Positions 1-8,980 of a stretch of 64,000 nucleotides of DNA are shown here, piece by piece. The notes beneath the pieces were generated by a model. It was not told the origin of the DNA, did not search any database, and saw nothing but the letters and a program-made list of their open reading frames with translations. Source of the stretch: Pseudomonas sp. N3-W (GTDB taxonomy: Bacteria; Pseudomonadota; Gammaproteobacteria; Pseudomonadales; Pseudomonadaceae); contig NZ_CP103965.1 of the NCBI RefSeq assembly GCF_024970185.1, positions 3,840,001-3,904,000 on the forward strand, written 5' to 3'. Positions within the stretch are counted from its first letter, which is position 1. Each line of letters starts with the position of its first letter. Made by a program: the position numbers and the translations under genes.

Positions 1-221
1 CCGGATTATGGCTGTTCAGCCCCGAATGGCCGGAACTGATTCACCCGTTCGCCTCGGCCATCGACACCCCGCTGCCGGTGCCGCCGGAACACACTCATTT
101 GATGCTGGGTTCAAAAACGCCGTGGGTCGAAGTGCAGGTACAGCCCAAGGACAAACAGTTCGACGTCTACCCCGAAGAGTCCATTGCCCAATGGCATGAG
201 CGCCTGGGGCTGACCCGCTGA
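1..221 (+). CDS. C-terminal end of an unidentified protein (5' end outside window)
   Basis: An open frame enters from the left edge (codons in phase with position 3) and ends at TGA 219-221. About 72 residues are visible, rich in Pro, Trp and acidic residues, starting GLWLFSPEWPEL and ending HERLGLTR. The good codon use and the lack of stops suggest a real gene tail. I do not recognise the family, and too little is visible to assign a function. It lies about 100 nt upstream of the MipA/OmpV gene on the same strand. Confidence 0.5.
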   Translation, partial: GLWLFSPEWPELIHPFASAIDTPLPVPPEHTHLMLGSKTPWVEVQVQPKDKQFDVYPEESIAQWHERLGLTR

Positions 222-321
222 GCAGCGTTCACAGTCTTTGACAGTTTCCCGACAAAGCTGCCAAAGATTGTGCGCGGGCAGCCGCCTAGCATGGCGCATC
301 CAACCTGCCTCGGGTGTCCCC

Positions 322-1110
322 ATGCTTCGTTCGTGCTGTGTGTCATTGACTTCGCTTTGCCTGCTGTTTCCGGCCAACACGTTACGCGCCGAGGACTGGC
401 GCTACGTCCTGCGTGCCGGCGTGGGGACTGCGCCCCGTTACAGTGGCAGCACCGAGCGCGCGGTCGTGCCGCTGGTGGGTGGCGAGATCGTCAGCCCTTA
501 CGGCGTATTCCTCGACACTGAAAAGGGCCTGGGCTGGGCGTTCGATGAAGACGATTTCGGCCTCAGCGTGTACGTCGGCGCCAGCGATGTGCGCAAGGAC
601 CGCAAGACTGGTTTCAAGGGTTCGGACGAACTCAACGGCATGGGCTCGATCAAGCCGCGGCCGGTGCTGGGGCTCGATGGCACGTATCAGATGGGACCGA
701 TCATCCTCGGTGCGAGCCTGCAGCATGCGATGGAAAAAGATAATGACGATCACGACACCGGTTTGTCCTGGAACCGCTTGAAACTGAGCATCAGCACACC
801 GTTCTACGAAGGCCTCTACGGCACGGTGACGGGCAGCCTCAACAGTCAGTTTGGCGACCGCAACTATATGCGTACCTGGTATGGCGTCAGTGATGCACAG
901 GCGTCGCGCAGCCAGTTCCGGGCTTATGACGCCCATGGTGGGCTGGTGAGTCGCGGCGCGGAGCTGACCTGGGCGGTGCCGATCAATGCACGGTGGAGTG
1001 TGTCGACGGTGATGGCGGTGCAGTATCTGGGTAAAGAGGCGGCGGATAGCCCGATTGTTGATCGGCGGTTGCAGGGGTCGTTGGCTGGGGAGGTGGTGTA
1101 CAGTTTTTAG
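322..1110 (+). CDS. MipA/OmpV family outer-membrane protein
   Basis: A 262-aa protein with a short hydrophobic signal peptide (about residues 1-22, predicted cleavage after LRA before EDW). The mature part is rich in alternating aromatic/glycine strands and ends in VVYSF, the C-terminal aromatic signature of outer-membrane beta-barrels. The motifs APRYSGS and PVLGLDGTY fit the MipA/OmpV family, whose members are scaffolding or stress-linked outer-membrane proteins. The ATG at 322 is chosen over the upstream ATG at 238 because only this start puts the signal peptide at the N-terminus. It sits tail-to-tail with the sensor kinase and response regulator pair, and in Pseudomonas MipA-type proteins are known to work with the ParRS system. 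A role in envelope sensing is therefore plausible but inferred. Confidence 0.85.
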   Translation: MLRSCCVSLTSLCLLFPANTLRAEDWRYVLRAGVGTAPRYSGSTERAVVPLVGGEIVSPYGVFLDTEKGLGWAFDEDDFGLSVYVGASDVRKDRKTGFKGSDELNGMGSIKPRPVLGLDGTYQMGPIILGASLQHAMEKDNDDHDTGLSWNRLKLSISTPFYEGLYGTVTGSLNSQFGDRNYMRTWYGVSDAQASRSQFRAYDAHGGLVSRGAELTWAVPINARWSVSTVMAVQYLGKEAADSPIVDRRLQGSLAGEVVYSF

Positions 1111-1128
1111 TGCTGCGTTGTGGCTGAT

Positions 1129-1332
1129 GGCCCCATCGCGGGCAAGCCCACTCCCACATTGGATCTGTGCCAGGCAAAAACTCAATGTGCACTACACATC
1201 CACTGAGGAAGATTTGTGGTGCAACTGAATGCCCCATCGCGGGCAAGCCCGCTTCCACATTTGATCGGTGTCGTACACAAATCCACTGTGTACTACAAGT
1301 CCAATGTGGGAGCGGGCTTGCCCGCGAAGAGG
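1129..1332. repeat. Three REP-type palindromic elements
   Basis: The stretch between the MipA gene and the kinase gene holds three copies of a Pseudomonas REP-like element with core GCGGGCAAGCCCGCTTCCAC. They lie at about 1129-1160, 1231-1262 and, in inverted orientation, 1303-1332. The second and third copies face each other, as in a REP doublet. The stretch separates two convergent genes and may act in transcription termination or mRNA protection. No gene is seen here. Confidence 0.8.
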
Positions 1333-1354
1333 CCAGTCAGAGCACCACAAAAGC

Positions 1355-2641
1355 CTAATCCAGATGCGCCCAGGTCATGCAAAACGACGCCCCGCCCCAC
1401 GGCGATTCCGCCACTTGCACCTGCCCGCCATGGGAGTGCGACACCCGGCGCACCAGCGCCAGTCCCAGGCCAAACCCGCCAGTACGCCGGTCGCGGCTGG
1501 CGTCCAGGCGGGCGAACGGTTCGAAGATCTTCTCCCGCCCGTCCACCGGCACGCCCGGCCCGTCGTCGTTGACCCGCACTTCATAATGATCACCCGTGCG
1601 TACCAGCGACACCTCGACCCGCCGCTCGGCATAGCGAATGGCATTGCGCAGCAGATTGATCACCGCACGGGCCATGAACCGTGGCTCGATGCGGACGTGC
1701 TCGACCTGACACTCGACAATCAGCAGCTGCACCCCCGCCGCTTCCGCTTCCAGCGCGACGCTGCCCACCACGCTGTCGAGCCAGCTGCTGGCCTGAATGT
1801 TCTCGCGGGTAATCACCGTGGCGCCGCGCTCAAGGCTGGCGTAGGTCAGCAGTTCGGAGACCATTTCCTCCAGCTCGCCGAGGTCGGCGTACATGTCGGC
1901 GATCAGTTCGCGATTCTGGGTCGGATCGGGCTGTTGCTTGAGCTGGTCGAGCTCGAACGATAACCGGGCAATCGGCGTGCGCAGTTCGTGGGACACCGCA
2001 TTGGTCAGCTCACGCTGATTGGCGATCAGGCCTTCGATGCGTGCGGCCATCAGGTTGAAGTGCTCCGCCAGGTCGCGGATGTTCGAGCGTTTGGACAATT
2101 CAATGCGCGTCGACAGATTGTTATCGCCAAAGCGTTGCGCCGCCAGACGCAATTTCTCCAGATCGCGCCAGTGCGGTCGCACCCAGAAGAACAGCACGAT
2201 CCCCAGCAACACCCCGAGCATCGAATAGGCGGCGACCATGTACAGCGTATTGAGTTGGGTTTCGGGGGGCATTTCGATGCTGAGTAACTGGTCGCTGTCG
2301 TCAATGCGCGAGATGAACCGCGTGTAGTTCTTGCGCACCACCAGTGTGTGATTGGCCAGCTCGGTTTTTTCCGTGTCACTGAGCGCCAGCTCGCCGGCCT
2401 CGACCAGCCCCAGTTGCAACCCGTAGTGCGGTTGCAGTTGCTGGATTTGCTGCGCACGAGCGGGTTTGTCCAACGGGCGCAACTGCTCCGCCAGCGAATA
2501 CGCCGGACCGCGCACGGCATCACGGTTATAGGTTTTCAAAGTGCCGTCGAGCAGCGCGTTGAAGGTGCGGTCGACCACTTCCAGCGACGCCACCAGCCCG
2601 ACGGCCAGCATGATGAACAGCCCGAAATAAAGACGCAGCAT
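1355..2641 (-). CDS. Two-component sensor histidine kinase (RstB/ParS-like)
   Basis: A 428-aa membrane sensor kinase with TM1 at about residues 4-22, a periplasmic domain of about 105 residues, TM2 at about 133-153, a HAMP linker to about 207, and a dimerisation box VSHELRTPIARL with phospho-accepting His218. The ATP-binding N box (LLRNAIRYA), G1 (NDDGPGVP) and G2 (GFGLGLALVRR) are all present. It starts one base after the regulator's stop codon, so the two genes form an operon. By memory its length equals that of P. aeruginosa ParS (428 aa), and the neighbouring acnB, DUF1289 and stress-protein genes also lie near parRS in that species. I regard ParS/RstB-like as likely but do not assign a symbol. 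The signal is unknown; envelope stress or cationic peptides are candidates. Confidence 0.9.
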   Translation of the reverse strand: MLRLYFGLFIMLAVGLVASLEVVDRTFNALLDGTLKTYNRDAVRGPAYSLAEQLRPLDKPARAQQIQQLQPHYGLQLGLVEAGELALSDTEKTELANHTLVVRKNYTRFISRIDDSDQLLSIEMPPETQLNTLYMVAAYSMLGVLLGIVLFFWVRPHWRDLEKLRLAAQRFGDNNLSTRIELSKRSNIRDLAEHFNLMAARIEGLIANQRELTNAVSHELRTPIARLSFELDQLKQQPDPTQNRELIADMYADLGELEEMVSELLTYASLERGATVITRENIQASSWLDSVVGSVALEAEAAGVQLLIVECQVEHVRIEPRFMARAVINLLRNAIRYAERRVEVSLVRTGDHYEVRVNDDGPGVPVDGREKIFEPFARLDASRDRRTGGFGLGLALVRRVSHSHGGQVQVAESPWGGASFCMTWAHLD

Positions 2642-3349
2642 CTACAGCTCCCACGCAAACGGATTGAACAGATAACCCTTGCCCCACACGGTCTTGATGC
2701 AGATCGGCTCACGCGGATTGTCCTTGAGCTTGGCCCGCAGCTTGCTGATGTACACATCGACGCTGCGGTTCAGACCATCGAAGGCGATGCCGCGCATCCG
2801 GTTGAGGATGTCGTCACGGGTCAGGGTCTTGCCAGCGGCGCTGGCCAGCAGCCAGAGCAGTTCGAACTCCATGGTGCTGAGCTCGATGCCCTCGCCCGCC
2901 AGGCGCACTTCACGGCAACTGCGGTCGATACTCAGGTTGCCGAACTCCAGTGCACTGCACACCGCGTTGTCCGGCGCCTGGCGACGTTGCAAGGCGCGCA
3001 GGCGGGCCAGCAGTACAGGGGGCTTGATCGGTTTGATCACGTAATCGTCGGCGCCGGATTCCAGGCCGAGGATGTGGTCAAGATCGTCTTCCTTGGCCGT
3101 CAGAATGACGATGGGCGTATCGGACACACTGCGGATTTCCCGGCACACATGCAAACCGCTCTGGCCCGGCAACATCAGGTCGAGCACGACGATTTTTGGC
3201 TTGAAGTCGAGGAACGCCGCCAGCGCCAGGTCGCCACGGAACACCGTCTGGACCTCGAAACCATGTTGGGACAGGAAATAGGCGATCAGCCCCGCGAGTT
3301 TTTCGTCGTCTTCCACCAGCAATACTTTGCCAAAACCCAGGTTATCCAT
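2642..3349 (-). CDS. OmpR/PhoB-family response regulator (RstA/ParR-like)
   Basis: A 235-aa regulator with an N-terminal receiver domain (acidic pocket LVEDDE, phospho-acceptor Asp57 in VVLDLMLPG, Lys in DDYVIKP) and a C-terminal winged-helix DNA-binding domain (LTRDDILNRMRG, VDVYISKLRAKL, VWGKGYLF). The ATG at 3349 is preferred over upstream in-frame starts because it places the first beta strand (KVLLVED) at the usual distance from the N-terminus. It is the first gene of the operon with the kinase, whose start directly follows its stop. The length matches what I recall for ParR. The likely target is the neighbouring MipA-type gene and other envelope genes (inference). Confidence 0.92.
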   Translation of the reverse strand: MDNLGFGKVLLVEDDEKLAGLIAYFLSQHGFEVQTVFRGDLALAAFLDFKPKIVVLDLMLPGQSGLHVCREIRSVSDTPIVILTAKEDDLDHILGLESGADDYVIKPIKPPVLLARLRALQRRQAPDNAVCSALEFGNLSIDRSCREVRLAGEGIELSTMEFELLWLLASAAGKTLTRDDILNRMRGIAFDGLNRSVDVYISKLRAKLKDNPREPICIKTVWGKGYLFNPFAWEL

Positions 3350-3429
3350 AACGACCGTCTGCCAACCCATGAATGAAGTGGGCGCCATTATGGCGGCAAT
3401 CGGCGGGCGCACGCGTATGACAGGCAGCA

Positions 3430-3453
3430 AAAACCGGCCTCGGGGCCGGTTTT
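3430..3453 (-). terminator. Rho-independent terminator downstream of miaE
   Basis: A perfect 10-bp stem, AAAACCGGCC paired with GGCCGGTTTT, closes a 4-nt loop. It lies about 90 nt past the miaE stop codon, and read on the minus strand the stem is followed by a run of T. It separates miaE transcription from the regulator gene below. Confidence 0.7.
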
Positions 3454-3540
3454 GGGTGATGTTTCATACTCTTAAGAGTTTTTAACAATTCAAATCACGA
3501 CGATGAACGCTCGGGCCGCGTTCGGACGATCTTTTGATCT

Positions 3541-4149
3541 TCATGCGGCGGCGGGCACGCCGCTGTGAAAGCGGAATTCCACGTCCGGCGACTCGATCAA
3601 CTCCTGCTCGGCCGCACGAACGCGGTCGATGACCTGAGCGATATCCTTGGCATCACCGTACTGGTAAGCCAGTTTCAGATAGCCCTGGAAATGCCGGGCT
3701 TCGCTTTTCAGCAAACCGAAGTAGAACTTGCCCAGTTCTTCGTCCAGATGCGGCACCAATGCCTCGAAACGCTCGCAACTGCGGGCCTCGATAAAAGCAC
3801 CGACCACCAGCGTATCCACCAGTTTCACCGGTTCGTGACTGCGCACCACTTTGCGCAGGCCCGAGGCGTAACGCCCGGCGGACAGCTGACGCAGCTCGAT
3901 CTTGCGCTTTTTCATCAGGCGCATGACCTGCTCGTGGTGCACCAGCTCTTCCCGGGCCAGGCGCGACATCAGGTTGATCAGGTCAACGTGGGAGTGGTAC
4001 TTGGCGATCAGGCTCAACGCCGTGCTGGCGGCCTTGAACTCGCAGTTCTTGTGGTCGATCAGCAGGGTTTCCTGATCGGCCAGCGCGGCTTGGACCCAGC
4101 CGTCGGGGGTGCGGCAGCCGAGGAACTCGTGAATTTCGGGAAGGATCAT
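3541..4149 (-). CDS. miaE: tRNA-(ms2io6A)-hydroxylase
   Basis: A 202-aa protein of the MiaE family, a diiron monooxygenase of ferritin-like fold that hydroxylates the isopentenyl side chain of ms2i6A37 in tRNAs reading UNN codons. Recognisable segments are EIHEFLGCRTPDGWV at the N-terminus, KNCEFKAASTALSLI, SRLAREELVHHEQVM with a carboxylate/His metal-ligand pattern, EARSCERFEALVPHL and KSEARHFQGYLKLA. The ATG at 4149 is used because residues upstream in the same frame look unlike the family. It is transcribed alone, with a terminator-like hairpin downstream, and is divergent from the stress-protein gene. Confidence 0.92.
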   Translation of the reverse strand: MILPEIHEFLGCRTPDGWVQAALADQETLLIDHKNCEFKAASTALSLIAKYHSHVDLINLMSRLAREELVHHEQVMRLMKKRKIELRQLSAGRYASGLRKVVRSHEPVKLVDTLVVGAFIEARSCERFEALVPHLDEELGKFYFGLLKSEARHFQGYLKLAYQYGDAKDIAQVIDRVRAAEQELIESPDVEFRFHSGVPAAA

Positions 4150-4311
4150 GGGGCTCACGGATAAAAAGGTTTTCGAGCGAAGGGCGCCGATTATACCGGC
4201 CCGTCGGCAGACCACCAGTCGCCACCGTTGATATGCATCAAGTACCCGGTTCACGACCAGCAACTATAGTTGTGCAACGCCCCGCTTCTTACTTTTCTGG
4301 AGAGCCCGCAC

Positions 4312-5175
4312 ATGCAAGCCATTCGCAGCATTCTGGTGGTCATCGAACCCGAACACGCGGAAAGCCTGGCGCTTAAACGGGCCAAGTTGATCGCCGGCGT
4401 GACCCAGGCCCATCTGCACCTGCTGGTGTGCGATAAAAAGCACGACCACAGTGGCATGTTGGGCGTGCTCAAGGCCGCGCTGTTGCAGGACGGCTACAGC
4501 GTCACCACCGAACAGGCGTGGAACGAAAGCCTGCACGAAACCATCGTCGACGTGCAGCAGGCCGAAGGCTGCGGGTTGGTGGTCAAGCAACACTTCCCCG
4601 ACAGCCCCCTGAAAAAGGCCCTGCTGACCCCGGCGGACTGGAAACTGCTGCGCTACTGCCCGACGCCGGTATTGCTGGTGAAGACCTGCAAACCCTGGGC
4701 GGGTGGCGTGATTCTGGCGGCGATCGACGTCGGTAACACGGATGCCGAGCACCGCTCCCTGCACGCGTGCATCGTCGATCATGGCTACGACATCGCCGCG
4801 CTGGCCAAGGCTCAGTTGCATGTGGTGAGCGCCCACCCGTCACCGATGCTGTCGTCGGCGGACCCGGTGTTTCAACTGCGCGAAACCATCGAGGCCAAGT
4901 ACCGCGAGCAGTGCAAGGCGTTCCAGGCCGAGTTCGACATAGACGATGCGCATCTGCACATCGAGGAAGGCCCGGCGGACGTGCTGATTCCGTACACGGT
5001 GCACAAGCTTCAGGCGGCGGTGGTGGTCATCGGCACCGTGGCGCGCACCGGGTTGTCCGGGGCGTTGATCGGCAATACGGCAGAAGTGGTGCTGGATGCG
5101 GTGGAGAGCGATGTGCTGGTGCTCAAGCCGGAAGACATCATGGACCATCTGGAAGAGGTGGTGACGCGGCATTGA
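4312..5175 (+). CDS. Tandem-domain universal stress protein
   Basis: A 287-aa protein with two UspA-like domains (about residues 1-140 and 141-287), as in the UspE type. The first domain begins with IRSILVVIEPE. The second begins with GGVILAAIDVGN and ends with the nucleotide-binding-type loop VVVIGTVARTGLSGALIGNTAE followed by VLVLKPE. The ATG at 4312 follows a purine-rich Shine-Dalgarno (tggagag). Such proteins act in the cytoplasm during stress and growth arrest. It is divergent from miaE and is followed by a REP-like inverted repeat. Confidence 0.9.
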   Translation: MQAIRSILVVIEPEHAESLALKRAKLIAGVTQAHLHLLVCDKKHDHSGMLGVLKAALLQDGYSVTTEQAWNESLHETIVDVQQAEGCGLVVKQHFPDSPLKKALLTPADWKLLRYCPTPVLLVKTCKPWAGGVILAAIDVGNTDAEHRSLHACIVDHGYDIAALAKAQLHVVSAHPSPMLSSADPVFQLRETIEAKYREQCKAFQAEFDIDDAHLHIEEGPADVLIPYTVHKLQAAVVVIGTVARTGLSGALIGNTAEVVLDAVESDVLVLKPEDIMDHLEEVVTRH

Positions 5176-5215
5176 GCGCCTGACGATTGTCGCAAGGAGG
5201 GTGTCAGGGCGCTTC

Positions 5216-5309
5216 TGTGGCGAGGGAGCTTGCTCCCGCTTGAGTGCGTAGCGCTCACAAGCATTCGGGCCCGCTTCGCAGCCCAGCGGGGCAAGCGCCC
5301 TCGCCACAA
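5216..5309. repeat. REP-like inverted repeat after the stress-protein gene
   Basis: Left arm TGTGGCGAGGGAGCTTGCTC and right arm GGGGCAAGCGCCCTCGCCAC face each other across about 50 nt. The pair lies between two convergent genes and probably serves as a bidirectional termination or mRNA-protection element. Confidence 0.65.
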
Positions 5310-5336
5310 CAAGCTCACTCGCCGCAGAATCCAGGA

Positions 5337-5807
5337 TCAGCCGCTGAAGGCGTCCTTGAGGAAACCCGGCGCAATGTAGCGCTCGTAATGCGCTTCAGAC
5401 AGAAGGAAAAACTCCCGATCAATGGCATCGCGCAGTTCCGGCAGGTTCCACTCGCGAAACTCCGGCATCAGCACCATGCCATACGCCTCCAGGTTATTGA
5501 TCACCCGCGCACCCCGGGCGATCAATTGGTAGGCCCAGCAATACTCCGACTGATGCGGCACAAAACGAATTTTGCGTTGCTCAAGCTGCTGGCGCAGCAG
5601 ACGCGGATCGAACACTTCCAGCTTGCTGGCCATCACTTGTGACAGCAACTGCTCAAGACGCAGCCACACCGCACGCTTTTCCTCCTCGTTGTAACCGTTC
5701 CAATTGATCACTTCATGGTGGAAACGCTTGCAGCCACGGCACACCAGATCACCGTAAACGGTGGAGCAGAGGCCGACGCAGGGGGTCTTGATAGTCTGAT
5801 TGGGCAT
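5337..5807 (-). CDS. DUF1289 domain-containing protein
   Basis: A 156-aa cytoplasmic protein with the DUF1289 signature at its N-terminus: cysteines in TPCVGLCSTVYGDLVC and CKRFHHEVINWNGYNEEEK, a four-Cys pattern that suggests metal or Fe-S binding. The C-terminal half (about residues 60-156) is helical and specific to Pseudomonas homologues. The ATG at 5807 places the Cys motif at residue 10; the longer frame upstream is hydrophobic and atypical. It is divergent from acnB, the same arrangement as in P. aeruginosa. Function unknown. Confidence 0.85.
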   Translation of the reverse strand: MPNQTIKTPCVGLCSTVYGDLVCRGCKRFHHEVINWNGYNEEEKRAVWLRLEQLLSQVMASKLEVFDPRLLRQQLEQRKIRFVPHQSEYCWAYQLIARGARVINNLEAYGMVLMPEFREWNLPELRDAIDREFFLLSEAHYERYIAPGFLKDAFSG

Positions 5808-5954
5808 AGATAGGCAAAACATCAGGAAAGCAGAACAGGTCAGCATGTTAGCCCTTTGCCCAACATTCATCACCCCTCAAAGTTCAGGGTCTCGGGGTCT
5901 GTCGGACTTTGGCCCGGCAACGCGACTCGCCACCAAAGTCCAATACCCCCTGAC

Positions 5955-5983
5955 TTACCTTTAAATTTTTTTTGCCGTAGAAT
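5955..5983 (+). promoter_or_regulatory. Candidate sigma-70 promoter for acnB
   Basis: TAGAAT at 5978-5983 resembles a -10 box. TTACCT at 5955-5960 is a poor -35 at 17-nt spacing, across an A/T-rich spacer. If correct, the acnB leader would be about 285 nt long and contain the palindrome at 6015-6155. Read by eye only. Confidence 0.3.
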
Positions 5984-6014
5984 CAGCCAGCCTTTTAAGG
6001 CGCCAATGTCCGTT

Positions 6015-6155
6015 AGAAGCTGTTTTCAAAGCGTCACGAGCACAGTCGTTCCTTCAGAGCGGTGTTGGCGACGGGTTTTTCCAGCGGGGAAAAGCCCAAC
6101 GCCAACCCTCATCAGCTCCCCGTTCTGCAGGCGTAAAACTTTGAAAGCAGCTTCT
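6015..6155. repeat. Long imperfect palindrome in the acnB leader
   Basis: Two 68-nt arms (6015-6082 and 6088-6155) are inverted copies around a 5-nt centre. The outer ends (AGAAGCTG.TTTCAAAG and its complement) and the inner ends (GTTGGCG..GGG.TTTTCC) are nearly perfect, while the middle has diverged. As RNA it would fold into one very long hairpin ending 120 nt before the acnB start codon. It could be a mobile palindromic element or a regulatory leader structure. Confidence 0.75.
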
Positions 6156-6275
6156 GTAAGGAATTGCCGGTAATTCTGGCCAAGCGGCCCACAACGCCGC
6201 GCGGCGCATGAGTACGGCAATTTCGGGATGAGCGTCCCGGACACCCATTTGGGACCACTGATGAGGGTAATAACT

Positions 6276-8885
6276 GTGCTTGAAGCCTACCGCAAACATA
6301 TCGAAGAGCGTGCAGCACTGGGTATCGTTCCCCAGCCGCTTAACGCCGAACAAACAGCCGGCCTGGTCGAGCTGCTGAAAAATCCCCCGGCTGGCGAAGA
6401 AGCTTTCCTCGTTGACCTGATCACCAATCGCATTCCGCCTGGCGTGGACGAAGCGGCCTATGTAAAGGCCGGCTTCCTGTCTGCCCTGGCCAAGGGCGAA
6501 GCCACCTCCCCTCTGATCGACAAGAAACGCGCTGTTGAACTGCTCGGCACCATGCAGGGCGGCTACAACATCGTGACCCTGGTTGACCTGCTCGACAGCG
6601 CCGAACTGGCCCCTGTCGCTGCCGCTCAACTCAAGCACACCCTGCTGATGTTCGATGCGTTCCACGACGTGGCCGAAAAAGCCAAAAACGGCAACGAACA
6701 TGCCAAAGGCGTGATCCAGTCCTGGGCTGACGGCGAGTGGTTCCGCAACCGCCCTGTCCTGGCCGACAAGATCAGCCTGCGCGTGTTCAAGGTCACCGGC
6801 GAAACCAACACCGACGACCTGTCCCCTGCCCCGGATGCCTGGTCCCGCCCGGATATCCCGCTGCACGCCCTGGCCATGCTGAAAATGGCCCGTGAAGGCA
6901 TCGTGCCTGACGCTCAAGGCGTCACCGGCCCGATGAAGCAGATCGAAGAAATGCGCGGTCAAGGCTTCCCTATCGCCTACGTCGGTGACGTGGTCGGTAC
7001 CGGTTCGTCGCGTAAATCGGCGACCAACTCGGTGCTGTGGTTCTTCGGCGACGACGTTCCTTACGTACCGAACAAGCGTGCTGGCGGTTTCTGCTTCGGC
7101 AGCAAGATCGCTCCGATCTTCTACAACACCATGGAAGATGCCGGCGCACTGCCGATCGAGTTCGACGTTACCAACATGAACATGGGCGACGTGATCGACC
7201 TGTATCCGCATGCTGGCAAAGTCTGCAAGCACGGCACCGACGAAGTCCTGACCACCTTCGAAATGAAGACCCCGGTCCTGTTGGACGAAGTTCGTGCTGG
7301 CGGCCGTATCCCGCTGATCATCGGTCGCGGCCTGACCGACAAGGCTCGCGCCGAACTGGGCCTGGGCCCTACCGATCTGTTCAAACTGCCTGAAGCACCT
7401 GTCGACACCGGCAAGGGCTACACCCTGGCACAGAAAATGGTCGGCAAGGCTTGCGGTCTGCCAGAAGGCAAAGGCGTTCGTCCGGGTACTTACTGCGAAC
7501 CGAAAATGACCACCGTCGGCTCCCAGGACACCACCGGTCCAATGACCCGTGACGAACTGAAAGACCTGGCGTGCCTGGGCTTCTCGACCGACCTGGTGAT
7601 GCAGTCCTTCTGCCACACCGCGGCGTATCCAAAGCCGATCGACGTGACCACCCACCACACCCTGCCTGACTTCATCATGACCCGCGGCGGCGTTTCCCTG
7701 CGTCCGGGGGACGGCATCATCCACAGCTGGCTGAACCGCATGCTGCTGCCGGACACCGTCGGTACCGGTGGTGACTCGCACACCCGCTTCCCAATGGGCA
7801 TTTCGTTCCCGGCCGGTTCCGGTCTGGTTGCGTTTGCTGCTGCCACCGGCGTCATGCCGCTGGACATGCCGGAATCGATCCTGGTGCGCTTCAAAGGCAA
7901 AATGCAGCCGGGCGTGACCCTGCGTGACCTGGTTCACGCCATTCCTTACTTCGCGATCCAGGCTGGCCTGCTGACCGTCGAGAAGAAAGGCAAGAAGAAC
8001 GCCTTCTCCGGCCGCATCCTGGAAATCGAAGGCCTGGACAACCTGAGCATCGAGCAGGCTTTCGAGCTGTCCGACGCCTCGGCCGAACGTTCGGCTGCCG
8101 GTTGCACCATCAAGCTGTCGAAAGAGTCGATCACCGAGTACCTGAACTCCAACATCACCCTGCTGCGCTGGATGATCGGCGAAGGCTACGGCGATGCACG
8201 TACGCTGGAACGTCGCGCCCAAGCGATGGAAGCCTGGGTTGCCAACCCTGAGCTGATGGTTGCCGATGCTGACGCCGAATACGCTGAAGTCATCGAAATC
8301 GACCTGGCCGACATCAAGGAGCCTGTGCTCTGCGCGCCAAACGATCCGGACGACGCCCGTCTGCTGTCCAGCGTTGCTGGTGAGAAGATCGACGAAGTGT
8401 TCATCGGTTCGTGCATGACCAACATTGGTCACTTCCGCGCTGCCGGTAAACTGCTGGATCAGGTCAAGGGTCAGCTGCCAACCCGTCTGTGGCTGTCGCC
8501 GCCGACCAAGATGGACGCTCACCAACTGACCGAAGAAGGCTACTACGGCATCTACGGCAAGGCCGGCGCGCGCATGGAAATGCCGGGCTGCTCGCTGTGC
8601 ATGGGTAACCAGGCACGCGTAGAGCCGAACTCGACTGTGGTGTCGACGTCGACCCGTAACTTCCCGAACCGTCTGGGTGACGGCGCGAACGTCTACCTGG
8701 CTTCGGCCGAGCTGGCGTCTGTTGCTTCCATCCTGGGTCGCCTGCCGACCGTCGAGGAGTACATGGAATACGCTGGCAAGATCGACAGCATGGCGGCCGA
8801 TGTCTACCGCTACCTGTCCTTCGACCAGATTGCCGAGTTCCGTGAAGCTGCTGCGAACGCCAACATTCCGGTCGTTCAAGCCTAA
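6276..8885 (+). CDS. acnB: Aconitate hydratase B (bifunctional aconitase / 2-methylisocitrate dehydratase)
   Basis: An 869-aa TCA-cycle aconitase that interconverts citrate and isocitrate through a [4Fe-4S] cluster. The GTG at 6276 (reading [15 protein letters not shown]) gives the standard AcnB length and follows a gaggg Shine-Dalgarno; in-frame ATGs 48 nt and 15 nt upstream would add residues atypical for the family. The AcnB order is visible: N-terminal HEAT-like domain (1-160), the swivel domain ([14 protein letters not shown]), then the catalytic part with [12 protein letters not shown], the cluster-ligand loops [13 protein letters not shown] and GCSLCMGNQ, and the C-terminal [16 protein letters not shown]. 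The long hairpin in its leader is unusual. A terminator follows 15 nt after the stop codon. Confidence 0.97.
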   Translation: MLEAYRKHIEERAALGIVPQPLNAEQTAGLVELLKNPPAGEEAFLVDLITNRIPPGVDEAAYVKAGFLSALAKGEATSPLIDKKRAVELLGTMQGGYNIVTLVDLLDSAELAPVAAAQLKHTLLMFDAFHDVAEKAKNGNEHAKGVIQSWADGEWFRNRPVLADKISLRVFKVTGETNTDDLSPAPDAWSRPDIPLHALAMLKMAREGIVPDAQGVTGPMKQIEEMRGQGFPIAYVGDVVGTGSSRKSATNSVLWFFGDDVPYVPNKRAGGFCFGSKIAPIFYNTMEDAGALPIEFDVTNMNMGDVIDLYPHAGKVCKHGTDEVLTTFEMKTPVLLDEVRAGGRIPLIIGRGLTDKARAELGLGPTDLFKLPEAPVDTGKGYTLAQKMVGKACGLPEGKGVRPGTYCEPKMTTVGSQDTTGPMTRDELKDLACLGFSTDLVMQSFCHTAAYPKPIDVTTHHTLPDFIMTRGGVSLRPGDGIIHSWLNRMLLPDTVGTGGDSHTRFPMGISFPAGSGLVAFAAATGVMPLDMPESILVRFKGKMQPGVTLRDLVHAIPYFAIQAGLLTVEKKGKKNAFSGRILEIEGLDNLSIEQAFELSDASAERSAAGCTIKLSKESITEYLNSNITLLRWMIGEGYGDARTLERRAQAMEAWVANPELMVADADAEYAEVIEIDLADIKEPVLCAPNDPDDARLLSSVAGEKIDEVFIGSCMTNIGHFRAAGKLLDQVKGQLPTRLWLSPPTKMDAHQLTEEGYYGIYGKAGARMEMPGCSLCMGNQARVEPNSTVVSTSTRNFPNRLGDGANVYLASAELASVASILGRLPTVEEYMEYAGKIDSMAADVYRYLSFDQIAEFREAAANANIPVVQA

Positions 8886-8900
8886 CGCTGCAACGCAATG

Positions 8901-8937
8901 AAAACGCCGCCCATCGCGAGATGAGCGGCGTTTTTTT
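8901..8937 (+). terminator. Rho-independent terminator of acnB
   Basis: The stem AACGCCGCcCATC / GATGaGCGGCGTT with a GCGA loop is followed by seven T residues and starts 15 nt after the acnB stop. It may also serve the convergent SulP gene from the other side. Confidence 0.9.
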
Positions 8938-8980
8938 ATGCCTGTACACAATGCCAAATCCACCCCGTCTCCCCTGTGGG

